Part shown: piece after piece, positions 26,361 through 35,599 of the stretch
How positions within the stretch are numbered: the first letter of the stretch is position 1
Layout: every line of letters begins with the position of its first letter
Source of the DNA: Bacillota bacterium
GTDB taxonomy: Bacteria > Bacillota > UBA4882 > UBA8346
Assembly (NCBI GenBank): GCA_023429995.1
Contig: JAEZCE010000054.1
Coordinates: 1 to 64,000, forward strand
Reading direction: 5' to 3'
DNA length: 64,000 nucleotides
Notes under the pieces: model-generated
Seen by the model: the letters and a program-made list of their open reading frames with translations, nothing else
Database searches by the model: none
What the model was told of the DNA's origin: nothing
Position numbers and translations under genes: made by a program

Positions 26361-27845
26361 ATGATGAAAAAAAGAATATGGATGGTTCTATGGGTATTGT
26401 TAGTTGGTCTGGTTTCGTTTGAATACGCTGAAAGTGAAATTAATTACGGTCAATATCTCGGAGGAGATTATTGGCGGCGGCAAGCCCTTGAAGATATCAT
26501 TCCTTTCTGGGCGAATACCCTTGATAAAAAGGAAGGCGGTTATTTTACCGATGTTGGCCGCGCCGGCGCCGTCGGCGCCAACCCGCTCAAATATCCCCGG
26601 ATGGTCTCCCGGGTGGTTTTTGGTTATAGTGTGGCCTATTTGTTGAGCGGGGATGAAAAATATCTTCTCTTGGCGAAACACGGTATGGATTATTTGGAAA
26701 AGTACGGCTGGGACTCCAAATACGGCGGGTGGTTTATGGAACTGAACGCCGAGAACCGACCAACCGCTCCCGTTAAGATCTTATTTGATGAAACGTACGG
26801 GAACGTCGGGCCGATATTTTATTACTATGCGACAGGGAATCGGGAAGCATTGAATTTCGTTACTCAAACTCACCGCTTGATCAAGGAGAAGGCTTGGGAC
26901 TCGGAGTATCAAGGTTACTATGGATGGCTTGAGCGAGATTGGAGTGTTAGTAACACTGAAAAATCATTTAATTCACAAATCGACACCGCGACGGCCTATT
27001 TAATTTATTATTATTTAAATGTAAAAACTCCCGGATTATTGAACGATTTAAGAGAGATTGGCAATGTAACGATTGAGCGGATGTATGATTCGAATACCGG
27101 TTATATCCGGGAAAACTACAGCAGAGAGTGGAATTACCTCGGTAGTTACCTGGGAGACCCGGATCAGATTGATATCGGACATAACCTTAAAACGGCCTGG
27201 GTGTTATTACGGTTATACCAATTAACCGGTGAAGAAAAATATTATGATGTGGCCCGGAAATTATCCGCCAAGCTATTGGAGACGGCCTGGGATAATCAAT
27301 ATGGTGGTTGGTATTTTACAAAAAATGTTTATCAGCCCGCCAGAAACGATAATGAGAGGCTTAAGTGCTGGTGGACCCAAACGGAAGGCGGTTTTATGCT
27401 GTTGAATATGTATACCATCACTAAAGCCTCGCTATATCTTGATTATTTTAAAAAGAACGCTTATTTTTGGGATCGATTTATGGTCGACCATCAATACAAA
27501 GAAGTATATCCTTATGTTTTTGACTCAGGGACACCGGATGCCAGGAGCAATTATAAGGGGGATTTATATAAATCCGCCTATCATTCCATGGAAAATGCCC
27601 TCATGAACTATTTATACCTGCAGTTGTACGTCCAGCATCAAACCGCGAAGTTGCATTTCCTGCTTTCGGCTTCGAAAAATGGCACCAAGCACTATGTTAA
27701 AATTATTGAGGATCCCGAGGTGGTCATTAAAGAGGTCCAAATAAACGGGAGACCTTGGAAACGCTTTAATTCCCGGGAAGGGTATTTACTTCTTCCAAAG
27801 GGTGATCAATTAAAAGTCCAGGTTGTTTTGGGTGTTGGGAGATAG
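26361..27845 (+). CDS. Exported AGE-family (N-acylglucosamine 2-epimerase-like) alpha/alpha-barrel protein
   Basis: Carries a signal peptide (KKRIWMVLWVLLVGLVSFEYA) and then an (alpha/alpha)6-barrel of the AGE/cellobiose epimerase type. Aromatic and Gly-rich repeats such as KEGGYFTDVGRAG, YGGWFMELN, WDNQYGGWYF and the KCWWTQTEGGFMLL segment support this. The last 60 residues look like a beta add-on. The frame opens at GTG 26349, which overlaps the ribosome site GGGAGGG; GTG 26358 or ATG 26361 is better. Typical AGE enzymes are cytoplasmic and about 400 residues, so export and a longer C-terminus are unusual. It may act on cell-surface or extracellular oligosaccharides as an epimerase or glycosidase. 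Confidence 0.75.
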   Translation: MMKKRIWMVLWVLLVGLVSFEYAESEINYGQYLGGDYWRRQALEDIIPFWANTLDKKEGGYFTDVGRAGAVGANPLKYPRMVSRVVFGYSVAYLLSGDEKYLLLAKHGMDYLEKYGWDSKYGGWFMELNAENRPTAPVKILFDETYGNVGPIFYYYATGNREALNFVTQTHRLIKEKAWDSEYQGYYGWLERDWSVSNTEKSFNSQIDTATAYLIYYYLNVKTPGLLNDLREIGNVTIERMYDSNTGYIRENYSREWNYLGSYLGDPDQIDIGHNLKTAWVLLRLYQLTGEEKYYDVARKLSAKLLETAWDNQYGGWYFTKNVYQPARNDNERLKCWWTQTEGGFMLLNMYTITKASLYLDYFKKNAYFWDRFMVDHQYKEVYPYVFDSGTPDARSNYKGDLYKSAYHSMENALMNYLYLQLYVQHQTAKLHFLLSASKNGTKHYVKIIEDPEVVIKEVQINGRPWKRFNSREGYLLLPKGDQLKVQVVLGVGR

Positions 27846-27866
27846 CGGGAAAGGTCAACAATAAAT

Positions 27867-27910
27867 AAAAGCTCCGTTAGAAAATTATCTTTTTCGTGGG
27901 GCTTTTTATT
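27867..27910 (+). terminator. Rho-independent terminator
   Basis: AAAAGCTCCGT (27867-27877) pairs with CGTGGGGCTTTT, including G-T pairs, and runs into TTTTTATTTT. It ends the AGE-like gene. The rest of the gap to 28125 shows no gene. Confidence 0.6.
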
Positions 27911-28125
27911 TTGCCCTTAAGCAGGAAAATGTGAATGAAAGAAAACCCACTGACAGCGGCTTTCGATTGGCCATAAAATTCCCTCTCCCGGGCAGGATAT
28001 TGGAAGTAAAATAGGGAACTATTTTTTGGTTACGCAAGGGTATTGATGTGAATAAATATACAATTGGGTATAATGGTTATTACTCTTGAAAACGTAAAAA
28101 ATTCTTAAACAATTTCAATATTGGC

Positions 28126-28154
28126 TTGCTGTTTATTCAATTTTTATGTATAAT
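28126..28154 (+). promoter_or_regulatory. Sigma-A promoter of the arginine operon, with possible ARG box
   Basis: TTGCTG (28126-28131) and TATAAT (28149-28154) with exactly 17 bases between. The sequence ATGTATAATTATCA overlapping the -10 box resembles an ARG box half-site for an ArgR/AhrC repressor, as expected upstream of argC. The operator assignment is inference. Confidence 0.65.
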
Positions 28155-28160
28155 TATCAC

Positions 28161-28298
28161 TAACAGTTTTGGCGGGTTCGTGAAGCGTACCCTAAAGAAT
28201 CGAGTAGTGATGGGCGCTACACATAAAGGCCCTTGCAAGTCGTAAAGGTAATTTGGGGCAATACACTTTGAAAAAATGGGCAAAAGAAGGGAATCAAA
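28161..28298 (+). promoter_or_regulatory. Untranslated leader of the arginine operon with folding potential
   Basis: About 138 bases between the predicted transcription start and argC. GGGTTCG...CGTACCC and GGGC...GCCC can pair (28171-28230). No T-box consensus (AGGGTGGTACCGCG), lysine, glycine or other riboswitch pattern is recognised, and no terminator precedes argC. AAAAGAAGGGAATCAAA forms the ribosome site. Confidence 0.3.
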
Positions 28299-29339
28299 AT
28301 GGTTAAGGTAGGAATTATCGGCGCCACCGGCTATACCGGCAGCGAATTAATCCGGATTCTGGCGGGGCATCCCGAAGCGGAGGTTACGGCCATCACCTCC
28401 CGTTCCAATGAAGGGAAGAAATTGGAAGAGATTTTTTATTCCTTCACTGGATGGAATGGTCCGCTTTTCACCGGCTCCGATTCGCCGGAAGCGGTCAGGG
28501 GATGCGATGTGGTCTTTTTGGCGGTGCCGCACGGAGTGGCGATGGAGATGGTGCCTACTCTCCTTAAAAATGGCCAGAAAGTGATTGATCTGGGGGCCGA
28601 TTTTCGCTTCCGGGATTACCAAATCTTTGAAACTTGGTATAAACACAAACATTGTGAACCGGAATTGACCAAGACCGCAGTTTACGGATTGCCGGAGCTC
28701 TACCGGAAAGAAATCCGCAAGGCGGCCGTGATTGGTAATCCCGGTTGTTACCCTACCAGTGTCATTCTGGGGCTTTATCCATTACTGAAAAATGGCCTGA
28801 TTGATCCGGAGCGGATCATTATCGATTCCAAATCCGGAGTATCGGGGGCCGGACGGAAAGCGGATATCGGGTATCATTACCCCGAGTTGTTCGGCAACTT
28901 TAAAGCCTACGGAGTTGCAACCCACCGGCATACACCGGAAATCGAACAAGAGCTTTCCAAAATAGCAGGAAAAGATGTGCAGGTTTCCTTTACCCCACAT
29001 TTACTACCGGTTGCCAGGGGAATTTTAAGTACCCTTCATTTAAGTCTGACCAAGCAGATTACCACATCCGAGGTAGAAACCATTTTCGTTGAAACCTACC
29101 AGGGAGAACCCTTTATTAAAGTCATTAAGGAACCGGGTTTGCCGGAGCTCAAAGGGGTGACCGGAACGAACTGCTGCCATATCGGAGTCCGGGTTGATCC
29201 CCGTACGCATCAATTGATTGTCGTGTCGGTCATCGACAATATGGTCAAAGGCGCATCCGGCCAGGCGGTTCAGAATATGAACCTGATGTGCAATTTGCCG
29301 GAAACCATGGGTCTGGTGCAATGGCCGGTGTACCCGTGA
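28299..29339 (+). CDS. argC: N-acetyl-gamma-glutamyl-phosphate reductase
   Basis: Third step of arginine biosynthesis: NADPH-dependent reduction of N-acetylglutamyl phosphate to the semialdehyde. N-terminal Rossmann motif VGIIGATGYTGSELIRIL; the catalytic cysteine lies in GNPGCYPTS near residue 149; the SGVSGAGRK and PHLLPVARGIL segments are typical. 346 residues is normal. It is first of a run argC-argJ-CGGC-argB-argD-argG on one strand behind a strong promoter. Confidence 0.97.
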   Translation: MVKVGIIGATGYTGSELIRILAGHPEAEVTAITSRSNEGKKLEEIFYSFTGWNGPLFTGSDSPEAVRGCDVVFLAVPHGVAMEMVPTLLKNGQKVIDLGADFRFRDYQIFETWYKHKHCEPELTKTAVYGLPELYRKEIRKAAVIGNPGCYPTSVILGLYPLLKNGLIDPERIIIDSKSGVSGAGRKADIGYHYPELFGNFKAYGVATHRHTPEIEQELSKIAGKDVQVSFTPHLLPVARGILSTLHLSLTKQITTSEVETIFVETYQGEPFIKVIKEPGLPELKGVTGTNCCHIGVRVDPRTHQLIVVSVIDNMVKGASGQAVQNMNLMCNLPETMGLVQWPVYP

Positions 29340-29463
29340 AAGTGAAAAGAGAAAAGTTAAAAGAGAAAATGTTTAAAGTCAAAAGCAAGATACAATGGAA
29401 TAAAAGCTGAGCAATTTGAGGATATCATCGGGTAAATTTGTGGCGACATCTGGAGGATTTACG

Positions 29464-30669
29464 ATGAAGGAAATAACGGGCGGAGTTTGTGCTCCAAAGG
29501 GGTTTCAGGCGGGCGGGATCGCCTGCGGGATTAAAAAAAATGAAAAGCTGGATCTGGCGCTGGTTGTTTCGGAAGTTCCGGCCACGGCGGCCGGGATTTT
29601 TACCACCAATAAGGTCCAGGCGGCGCCGGTGACAATTTCCAAGCGGCATCTTCAAAACGGGAGCGCCCGGGCGATTATTGCCAACAGCGGCAATGCCAAC
29701 GCCTGTGTCGGTCCGGACGGATTAACGGCCGCGGAAAAAATGGCTGCGGCCGCCGGGAGAAAATTTGGGATTGACGCCGGGTCGGTATTGGTCGCTTCCA
29801 CCGGTGTTATCGGAGTACCGTTGCCGGTCGAAAAGATAGAGCAGGGGCTGGAAAACCACCCCGATTTTTTGTCGGCTTCCTGTGGCAAAGCAGCCGCCCG
29901 GGCTATCATGACGACGGATACCTTTTCGAAAGAGGTGGCGGTGGAGTTTACGCTGGCTGGTGTGAGTGTTCGAATCGGCGGAATGTCCAAAGGTTCCGGG
30001 ATGATTCACCCCAATATGGCTACAATGCTGGGCTTTTTGACTTCGGATGTGGCGATTGAACAAGAATTATTGCATCAAGCGCTGCAACGCGCCGGGGAAT
30101 TGTCGTTTAACCGGATTACCGTGGATGGCGACACCAGCACTAATGACAGTTTGTTCATTTTAGCCAACGGGAAAGCGGGAAATAAGAGAATCAGCGCAAA
30201 AGATGAGGGTTACCAAATCTTTGAAGCGGCTTTAACCGATGTATGCATTGGGCTGGCCAAAATGATGGCCCGGGATGGGGAAGGCGCTACTAAATTTGTG
30301 GAGATCGAGGTAACCGGAGCCAAGTCTGAAGCCGATGCAGTAAAAGCCGGTAAATCGATTGCCACTTCAAACCTGGTTAAGACAGCTATCTTCGGTGAGG
30401 ATGCCAACTGGGGGAGGATATTGGCGGCGGTCGGATACTCCGGGATTGATTTCGAACCCGCCGACACCGATATTTATTTGGGAGATTTGTTGGTCTGCAA
30501 GGGCGGAGTCGGGTTGGTCTTTGATGAAGCGAAAGCTAAACAGATTTTATCGCAAAAAGATTTGGTGGTTACGGTCAAGTTAAGCAATGAAGCGAAATAT
30601 GCGGCCCGTGTGTGGACGTGTGATTTAAGCTATGATTATGTTAAAATTAACGGCAGTTACCGGACTTGA
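29464..30669 (+). CDS. argJ: Glutamate N-acetyltransferase / ornithine acetyltransferase
   Basis: Recycles the acetyl group from N-acetylornithine to glutamate; bifunctional members also make N-acetylglutamate from acetyl-CoA. The precursor cleaves itself before the Thr in KGSGMIHPNMATMLGF (near residue 180), generating alpha and beta chains. The N-terminal GGVCAPKGFQAGGIACGIK and C-terminal YVKINGSYRT are family hallmarks. About 401 residues. The frame opens at 29416, but GGAGG before ATG 29464 decides the start. No argA or argE is seen in the window, consistent with the cyclic pathway. Confidence 0.96.
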   Translation: MKEITGGVCAPKGFQAGGIACGIKKNEKLDLALVVSEVPATAAGIFTTNKVQAAPVTISKRHLQNGSARAIIANSGNANACVGPDGLTAAEKMAAAAGRKFGIDAGSVLVASTGVIGVPLPVEKIEQGLENHPDFLSASCGKAAARAIMTTDTFSKEVAVEFTLAGVSVRIGGMSKGSGMIHPNMATMLGFLTSDVAIEQELLHQALQRAGELSFNRITVDGDTSTNDSLFILANGKAGNKRISAKDEGYQIFEAALTDVCIGLAKMMARDGEGATKFVEIEVTGAKSEADAVKAGKSIATSNLVKTAIFGEDANWGRILAAVGYSGIDFEPADTDIYLGDLLVCKGGVGLVFDEAKAKQILSQKDLVVTVKLSNEAKYAARVWTCDLSYDYVKINGSYRT

Positions 30670-30683
30670 TGAGGTGTTTTTGA

Positions 30684-31097
30684 ATGGCTACTCAATATGT
30701 GGTGATTATTCAATGCGATATCGCCCAGAAAAGGTGCAGCGGATTTGCCTGTACCAACGCGTTTTATAATAAGGATGAAGTCTTCCAAGATTATGAGAAA
30801 TCGGTACGATATATCTCTTTCACGTGCGGCGGATGTTGCGGTAAACTGATCGCCTCCAAGCTGGAACATTTGGCGGAAAAATTAAAAGCCAAGAACGATC
30901 TGACCCGGGAAGAAGTGGTCATTCATTTGGCTTCTTGCATGGTCACGGATAATCATCATTATGACCGGTGTCCTCATATCGATTACATTAAAAACATTAT
31001 CCGCAAGAAAGGTTATTCCCATATTGTCGAGGGATCTTATATCAGCCGTGTTGCAAAAAAGAAGAGGGAAACCGGTGAATATCATTGTTATCAATGA
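30684..31097 (+). CDS. CGGC-domain protein
   Basis: 137-residue Cys-rich cytoplasmic protein of the CGGC family. Cys are arranged as VIIQCDIAQKRCSGFACTNAF (N-terminal), FTCGGCCGK near residue 50, ASCMVTDNHHYDRCPH and a C-terminal HCYQ. The Cys and His spacing suggests metal or cluster binding; the function is not established for the family. It is embedded between argJ and argB with 14 and 34 bases of spacing, so it is co-transcribed with arginine genes. Whether it has any role in arginine synthesis is unknown. Confidence 0.75.
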   Translation: MATQYVVIIQCDIAQKRCSGFACTNAFYNKDEVFQDYEKSVRYISFTCGGCCGKLIASKLEHLAEKLKAKNDLTREEVVIHLASCMVTDNHHYDRCPHIDYIKNIIRKKGYSHIVEGSYISRVAKKKRETGEYHCYQ

Positions 31098-31131
31098 AAG
31101 TCATCCGTAGAAGATGATAAGGAGTATGATA

Positions 31132-32016
31132 ATGGAAGAATTATTCGCCAAGGTCGGCGTGCTTATCGAAGCAATACCCTACATACGAACCTATCGTGGG
31201 AAAACATTCGTCATTAAATATGGCGGCAATGCCATGATCAATGAAGATTTAAAGCAAGGGGTAATGGAAGACATCGTGCTGCTGAAGTTTCTGGGCATTA
31301 ATCCCGTGGTGATCCATGGCGGCGGACCGGAGATTACTCAAATGTTAAAACGGGTCGGCAAGCAGTCTCAGTTTTTTCAAGGACTGCGGATTACCGATGG
31401 CGAAACGATGGAAATTGTCCAAATGGTGCTGGTGGGTAAATTGAACAAAGAAATTGTAGCCCGCCTTAATCTGTTGGGGGCGAAAGCCATTGGTTTATCG
31501 GGGCAAGATGCCAATCTATTGGTAGCCCAAAAAACCAAGCCAACCATTCCCGCGGATTTTCAGGGGGATATCCCGGATATCGGTTATGTCGGGGAAGTTA
31601 TTCAAATCAATACGGCTATCTTGGAACAATTGATTCATGAGGATTATATTCCGGTTATTTCTTCCATTGGCGTAGGGAATGATGGAGTCAGCTATAATAT
31701 TAACGCCGATACGGCTGCGGGAGAACTGGCGGCTGCGCTGAAAGCCGAGAAATTGATTATGTTGACCGATGTGGAAGGCATTTTTAAAGATTATGAGGAT
31801 AAAGGGAGTCTTATTTCAGCGCTTGCCATTGAAAAAGCCCATGAAATGATCAACCAGGGAGTTATTGAAGGCGGTATGATTCCCAAAGTTGAGGCCTGTA
31901 TTACCGCTTTGCAATACGGCGTGAATCGCACCCATATTATCGACGGACGGCTGTTACATTCGATGCTGCTTGAAATATTGACCGATCAGGGAATCGGAAC
32001 GATGGTCGTACCATAA
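31132..32016 (+). CDS. argB: Acetylglutamate kinase
   Basis: Second step of arginine synthesis: ATP-dependent phosphorylation of N-acetylglutamate, usually the arginine-feedback-inhibited step. Amino acid kinase marks: KYGGNAM near residue 28, HGGGPEI near residue 65, and MLTDVEGIF followed by GGMIPKVEACI. About 294 residues. In-frame ATGs at 31114 and 31126 lack spacing; AAGGAG at 31119-31124 stands 7 bases before ATG 31132. The N-terminal helix (EELFAKVGVLIEAIPYIRTY) resembles the arginine-sensitive hexameric type. Confidence 0.96.
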   Translation: MEELFAKVGVLIEAIPYIRTYRGKTFVIKYGGNAMINEDLKQGVMEDIVLLKFLGINPVVIHGGGPEITQMLKRVGKQSQFFQGLRITDGETMEIVQMVLVGKLNKEIVARLNLLGAKAIGLSGQDANLLVAQKTKPTIPADFQGDIPDIGYVGEVIQINTAILEQLIHEDYIPVISSIGVGNDGVSYNINADTAAGELAAALKAEKLIMLTDVEGIFKDYEDKGSLISALAIEKAHEMINQGVIEGGMIPKVEACITALQYGVNRTHIIDGRLLHSMLLEILTDQGIGTMVVP

Positions 32017-32172
32017 GATTTAACGTGGATTGAATTAACTTTCAATCAATGAAAATTTGAAGTTTAAATATGGGAATCCCTTAGGGATCCGGTTTTAAGC
32101 GGATCGGTTTCACGGCCGCGGGATTTATCCCGCGGGTCGGCAGGATATGGATGAAAGGATGGAGGTGTTGAG

Positions 32173-33357
32173 GTGAGCAATGAAAGTTATTTAACCTTAG
32201 GCCAGGCCTCGATGATGAAGAATGTGGGTCGGCTCCCGCTGGTGATTGCCCGTGGGGAAGGCTCAAGAGTTTGGGATGCCGACGGGAAAGAATATATTGA
32301 CTTTCTGATGGGGATATCCGTCAATAACTTCGGCCACTGTAATCCGGAGATTACGGTAGCTCTGACTGAACAGGCCCAAAAAATTCTGCATGTCTCCAAT
32401 TATTTTTATCTGGAGGAACAAATCCGTTTGGCCGCTGAATTGGCGAAGCTGTCCGGATACCAGCAAGTGTTTTTTGCCAATAGCGGGGCTGAAGCCAACG
32501 AAGCCGCCCTGAAACTTGCCAGGAAGTATGGCAAAGTGAAACTTGGCGGCAAATACCAAATCATCGCCGCGAAAGGATCTTTCCACGGCCGTACTTTTGG
32601 GGCTCTTTCCGCAACAGGCCAGCCCAAGTACCAGGAGAGTTTTCAACCTATCGTCCCGGGATTCGTTTATGCGGAGTTTAATAATTTGGAATCCTGGAAA
32701 GCGGCCATCACCGATCAGACCTGTGCCGTCTTCCTTGAGCTGATTCAGGGCGAAGGCGGCGTTGTTCCGGCAACACCCGATTTTATCAAGGGACTGCATG
32801 AGATCTGCCGGAAGAACAATTTGCTCTTTATTGTCGATGAGGTTCAAACGGGGCTTGGCAGAACCGGTAAGTTTTTTGCCTTTGAACATTACGGTATTCG
32901 CCCGGATGCCATTACCATCGCCAAGAGTTTGGGTGGCGGCATTCCCTGCGGAGCGCTGCTGGTAAGTGTAGGCGCCAATATATTGACTCCGGGTGATCAC
33001 AGCACAACCATCGGGGGCGGCGGAATGGCGTTTGCAGCGGGACTGGCAACCATGAAACTACTCCAACAAGCTGATTTAATGGCGAGTGTGGTTCGAAAAG
33101 GGCAATACATCAAAGATAATTGGGAACAGTGGCGGAAAACGCTCCCGGTCATTGAAGGCTACCGGGGTCTGGGTATGATGTTGGCCCTGGAATTGAAAAC
33201 TTCCAGTAAACAAGTGATGCTAGCTTGTCTTGAAGCCGGTTTGATCGTCAATGCGGTCAGTGAGACGGCGCTGCGGCTCTTACCCGCTTTAAACATAGAA
33301 GAGGACGATTTGGACCAGGGTTTGACCATCATGAAAAAAGTGTTACAACAGTTCTGA
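32173..33357 (+). CDS. argD: Acetylornithine aminotransferase
   Basis: Fourth step: transfers an amino group from glutamate to N-acetylglutamate semialdehyde, PLP-dependent (class III). Family segments: FANSGAEANEAALKLARKY, SFHGRTFGALSATGQ, FIVDEVQTGLGRTGK and the PLP lysine in TIAKSLGGGIPCGA near residue 252. 394 residues is normal. The start is a GTG 7 bases after GGAGG. The 157-base gap after argB has a short palindromic stretch near 32085-32140 but no gene. Confidence 0.95.
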   Translation: MSNESYLTLGQASMMKNVGRLPLVIARGEGSRVWDADGKEYIDFLMGISVNNFGHCNPEITVALTEQAQKILHVSNYFYLEEQIRLAAELAKLSGYQQVFFANSGAEANEAALKLARKYGKVKLGGKYQIIAAKGSFHGRTFGALSATGQPKYQESFQPIVPGFVYAEFNNLESWKAAITDQTCAVFLELIQGEGGVVPATPDFIKGLHEICRKNNLLFIVDEVQTGLGRTGKFFAFEHYGIRPDAITIAKSLGGGIPCGALLVSVGANILTPGDHSTTIGGGGMAFAAGLATMKLLQQADLMASVVRKGQYIKDNWEQWRKTLPVIEGYRGLGMMLALELKTSSKQVMLACLEAGLIVNAVSETALRLLPALNIEEDDLDQGLTIMKKVLQQF

Positions 33358-33407
33358 AAAAATTGGAATAAATAGTGGCAACCAATTCATAAGAGGAGGA
33401 ATTTATT

Positions 33408-34622
33408 GTGGAACAAAAAGCAAAAAAAGTTGTCTTGGCATACTCCGGAGGGCTTGATACTTCGATCATCATCCCCTGGTTGAAGGAAAATTACGGTTGC
33501 GAGGTTATCGCCTATGCAGCGGATGTAGGACAGGGCGAGGAACTGGACCCTTTACATGAAAAGGCTATTAAGACCGGCGCCAGCAAGATTTACATCGAAG
33601 ATTTAAAAAGCGAGTTCGTGAAAGATTTTGTGTTCCCGATGGTGAAAGCGGGCGCCATTTATGAAGGAAAATATTTAATGGGAACCTCGGTTGCCCGGCC
33701 GGTGATTGCCAAAAGGCAAGTGGAAATCGCCATCAAAGAAGGCGCCGATGCCGTGGCCCATGGCGCAACGGGCAAAGGAAACGATCAAGTAAGGTTTGAA
33801 CTGACCTTTAAAGCTTTGAAACCCGATCTGAAAATCATTGCTCCCTGGCGGGAATGGGATATTAAATCCCGGGATGAAGAAATTGATTATGCGGAAAAAC
33901 GGGGAATTTCGGTGCCGGTTACCAAGGCCAAACCTTATTCCATGGACCGGAACCTCTGGCATATCAGCTATGAAGGGGGAATATTGGAAGAACCGTGGAA
34001 TGAATATACCGAAGACATGTTTATCTACACGGTTTCACCGGAAAAGGCTCCTGACAAGCCTGAAATCATCTCCATCGATTTTGAAAAGGGAATACCGGTG
34101 GCCATTAATGGTCAAGGCTACGATCCGGTGGCGTTGATTTTTAAATTGAATGAAATTGGCGGCAAGCATGGCGTAGGCCGGGTGGATATTGTAGAGAACC
34201 GCCTGGTGGGTATGAAATCCCGCGGAGTCTATGAGACCCCGGGCGGGACCATTCTTTATGAAGCCCATCATGCTTTGGAAACCATTACCTTGGATCGGGA
34301 TACCCTGCATTTTAAACAAAATATGGCCAACCGTTACGCGGAATTGGTTTACAACGGCCAATGGTTTACTCCGTTAAAAGCGGCTATGGACGCCTTTATT
34401 GATAAAACCCAGGAAAGAGTTACCGGCAGCGCGAAATTGAAGCTTTATAAAGGCAACATTATCACGGTTGGCCGGAAATCACCCTATTCATTGTATCAGG
34501 AAAAACTGGCCACGTTTGGCGTGGATGAAGTCTATAATCAAAAGGACGCCGAAGGATTCATCAATCTGTTTGGATTGCCATTGAAAGTTCAAGCATCCAT
34601 GGAGCAAAACTTAAAGAAATAA
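33408..34622 (+). CDS. argG: Argininosuccinate synthase
   Basis: ATP-dependent condensation of citrulline and aspartate. The N-terminal P-loop AYSGGLDTSIIIPWL, then GATGKGNDQVRFE, and SPEKAPDKPE are clear class markers. 404 residues is normal. The start is a GTG after GAGGAGG. It is the last gene of the operon and is followed by a terminator. argF and argH, needed to finish the pathway, are not in the window and must lie elsewhere. Confidence 0.97.
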   Translation: MEQKAKKVVLAYSGGLDTSIIIPWLKENYGCEVIAYAADVGQGEELDPLHEKAIKTGASKIYIEDLKSEFVKDFVFPMVKAGAIYEGKYLMGTSVARPVIAKRQVEIAIKEGADAVAHGATGKGNDQVRFELTFKALKPDLKIIAPWREWDIKSRDEEIDYAEKRGISVPVTKAKPYSMDRNLWHISYEGGILEEPWNEYTEDMFIYTVSPEKAPDKPEIISIDFEKGIPVAINGQGYDPVALIFKLNEIGGKHGVGRVDIVENRLVGMKSRGVYETPGGTILYEAHHALETITLDRDTLHFKQNMANRYAELVYNGQWFTPLKAAMDAFIDKTQERVTGSAKLKLYKGNIITVGRKSPYSLYQEKLATFGVDEVYNQKDAEGFINLFGLPLKVQASMEQNLKK

Positions 34623-34664
34623 ACCATTCCATCGGGAATTGGGCAAACTGATATTTACAATCGG

Positions 34665-34688
34665 GACCTGTGAAGGGTCCTTTTTTTC
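34665..34688 (+). terminator. Rho-independent terminator of the arginine operon
   Basis: GGACC (34665-34669) and GGTCC (34677-34681) enclose a 7-base loop and are followed by seven T. It is short but well formed, 40 bases after argG. Confidence 0.7.
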
Positions 34689-34915
34689 TAAGAATCTTAT
34701 AACCAGCTTGGTTGCTGGTAGATTTTACTGTTCCAGCCAGTTAAAAATGAAAAAAGAATCAATTTCTTGTAGGTTTTTTAGGTTTTATCAATAATCTTTA
34801 CAATGGTGATTGAATTTTTACATCAATTTTCAGATTGCTTTCAGATTCGAGATTTATAATGATAAAAACATACCGCCTTGATTCGGGGCGCCAATGTTCT
34901 TAAGAGGTAATTGCG

Positions 34916-35599
34916 ATGAAAGTTCTGCTGGCTGAAGACGATAAACATCTCGGTAAAATAGTAACCCATATGCTGGAAAAAGAGAAAGTTCTGGTTGATT
35001 GGGTAACCCGGGGGGATGATGTTTATGATTATCTCCGGGTATCCCACTATGATGTGTTAATCCTGGATTGGTTGATGCCGGGCGAAAGCGGTCTGCAAGT
35101 GTGTGTTCATTTGCGGAAGGAAAGCTACCAAGGGGCCATTCTTATGCTTACGGCCAAAGATACTTTGGAGGATAAGGTGAAAGGGTTGACTTCCGGGGCT
35201 GATGATTATTTGGTAAAGCCTTTTGAATTTGGGGAGCTGTTTGCGCGGTTACAAGCTTTAACCAGGCGCAGCAACCAGCAAATACCGGAAGATACAATTC
35301 AAATCGGCGATTTAAAGATTAGCCGCTTGGATAAAACAGTCAGCAGAGCAGGAATCGTTATTCAGTTAACCGCCAGAGAATTTCAGATTCTTGATTTATT
35401 GGTCCAAAACTATGGCCATATTGTCCCGAGAGATGTCATTATTGAACGGGTTTGGGGTATTAGTTCGGAAATCACCTCAAACAATTTAGACGCCCATGTT
35501 CATTTGTTGCGTAAAAAAGTGGATCAGAAGATGGAGCATCCTTTGATTCAAAGTATTCGAGGGATTGGTTATAAATTGGAGGTTAAAAGTGTTCGCTGA
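34916..35599 (+). CDS. OmpR/PhoB-family response regulator
   Basis: 227 residues. The receiver domain (1-115) has the acidic pocket AEDDKH, phosphorylation Asp in LILDWLMPGESG near residue 53, and conserved Lys in YLVKPFEFGEL. The winged-helix DNA-binding domain (about 128-222) has LTAREFQILDLLVQN and SIRGIGYKLE. Paired with the histidine kinase gene, which it overlaps by 11 bases. The stimulus is not deducible. Confidence 0.93.
   Translation: MKVLLAEDDKHLGKIVTHMLEKEKVLVDWVTRGDDVYDYLRVSHYDVLILDWLMPGESGLQVCVHLRKESYQGAILMLTAKDTLEDKVKGLTSGADDYLVKPFEFGELFARLQALTRRSNQQIPEDTIQIGDLKISRLDKTVSRAGIVIQLTAREFQILDLLVQNYGHIVPRDVIIERVWGISSEITSNNLDAHVHLLRKKVDQKMEHPLIQSIRGIGYKLEVKSVR

Noticed and set aside
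28161..28298. Considered as a T-box or lysine/glycine riboswitch
   Set aside because: No AGGGTGGTACCGCG T-box core and no terminator before argC.
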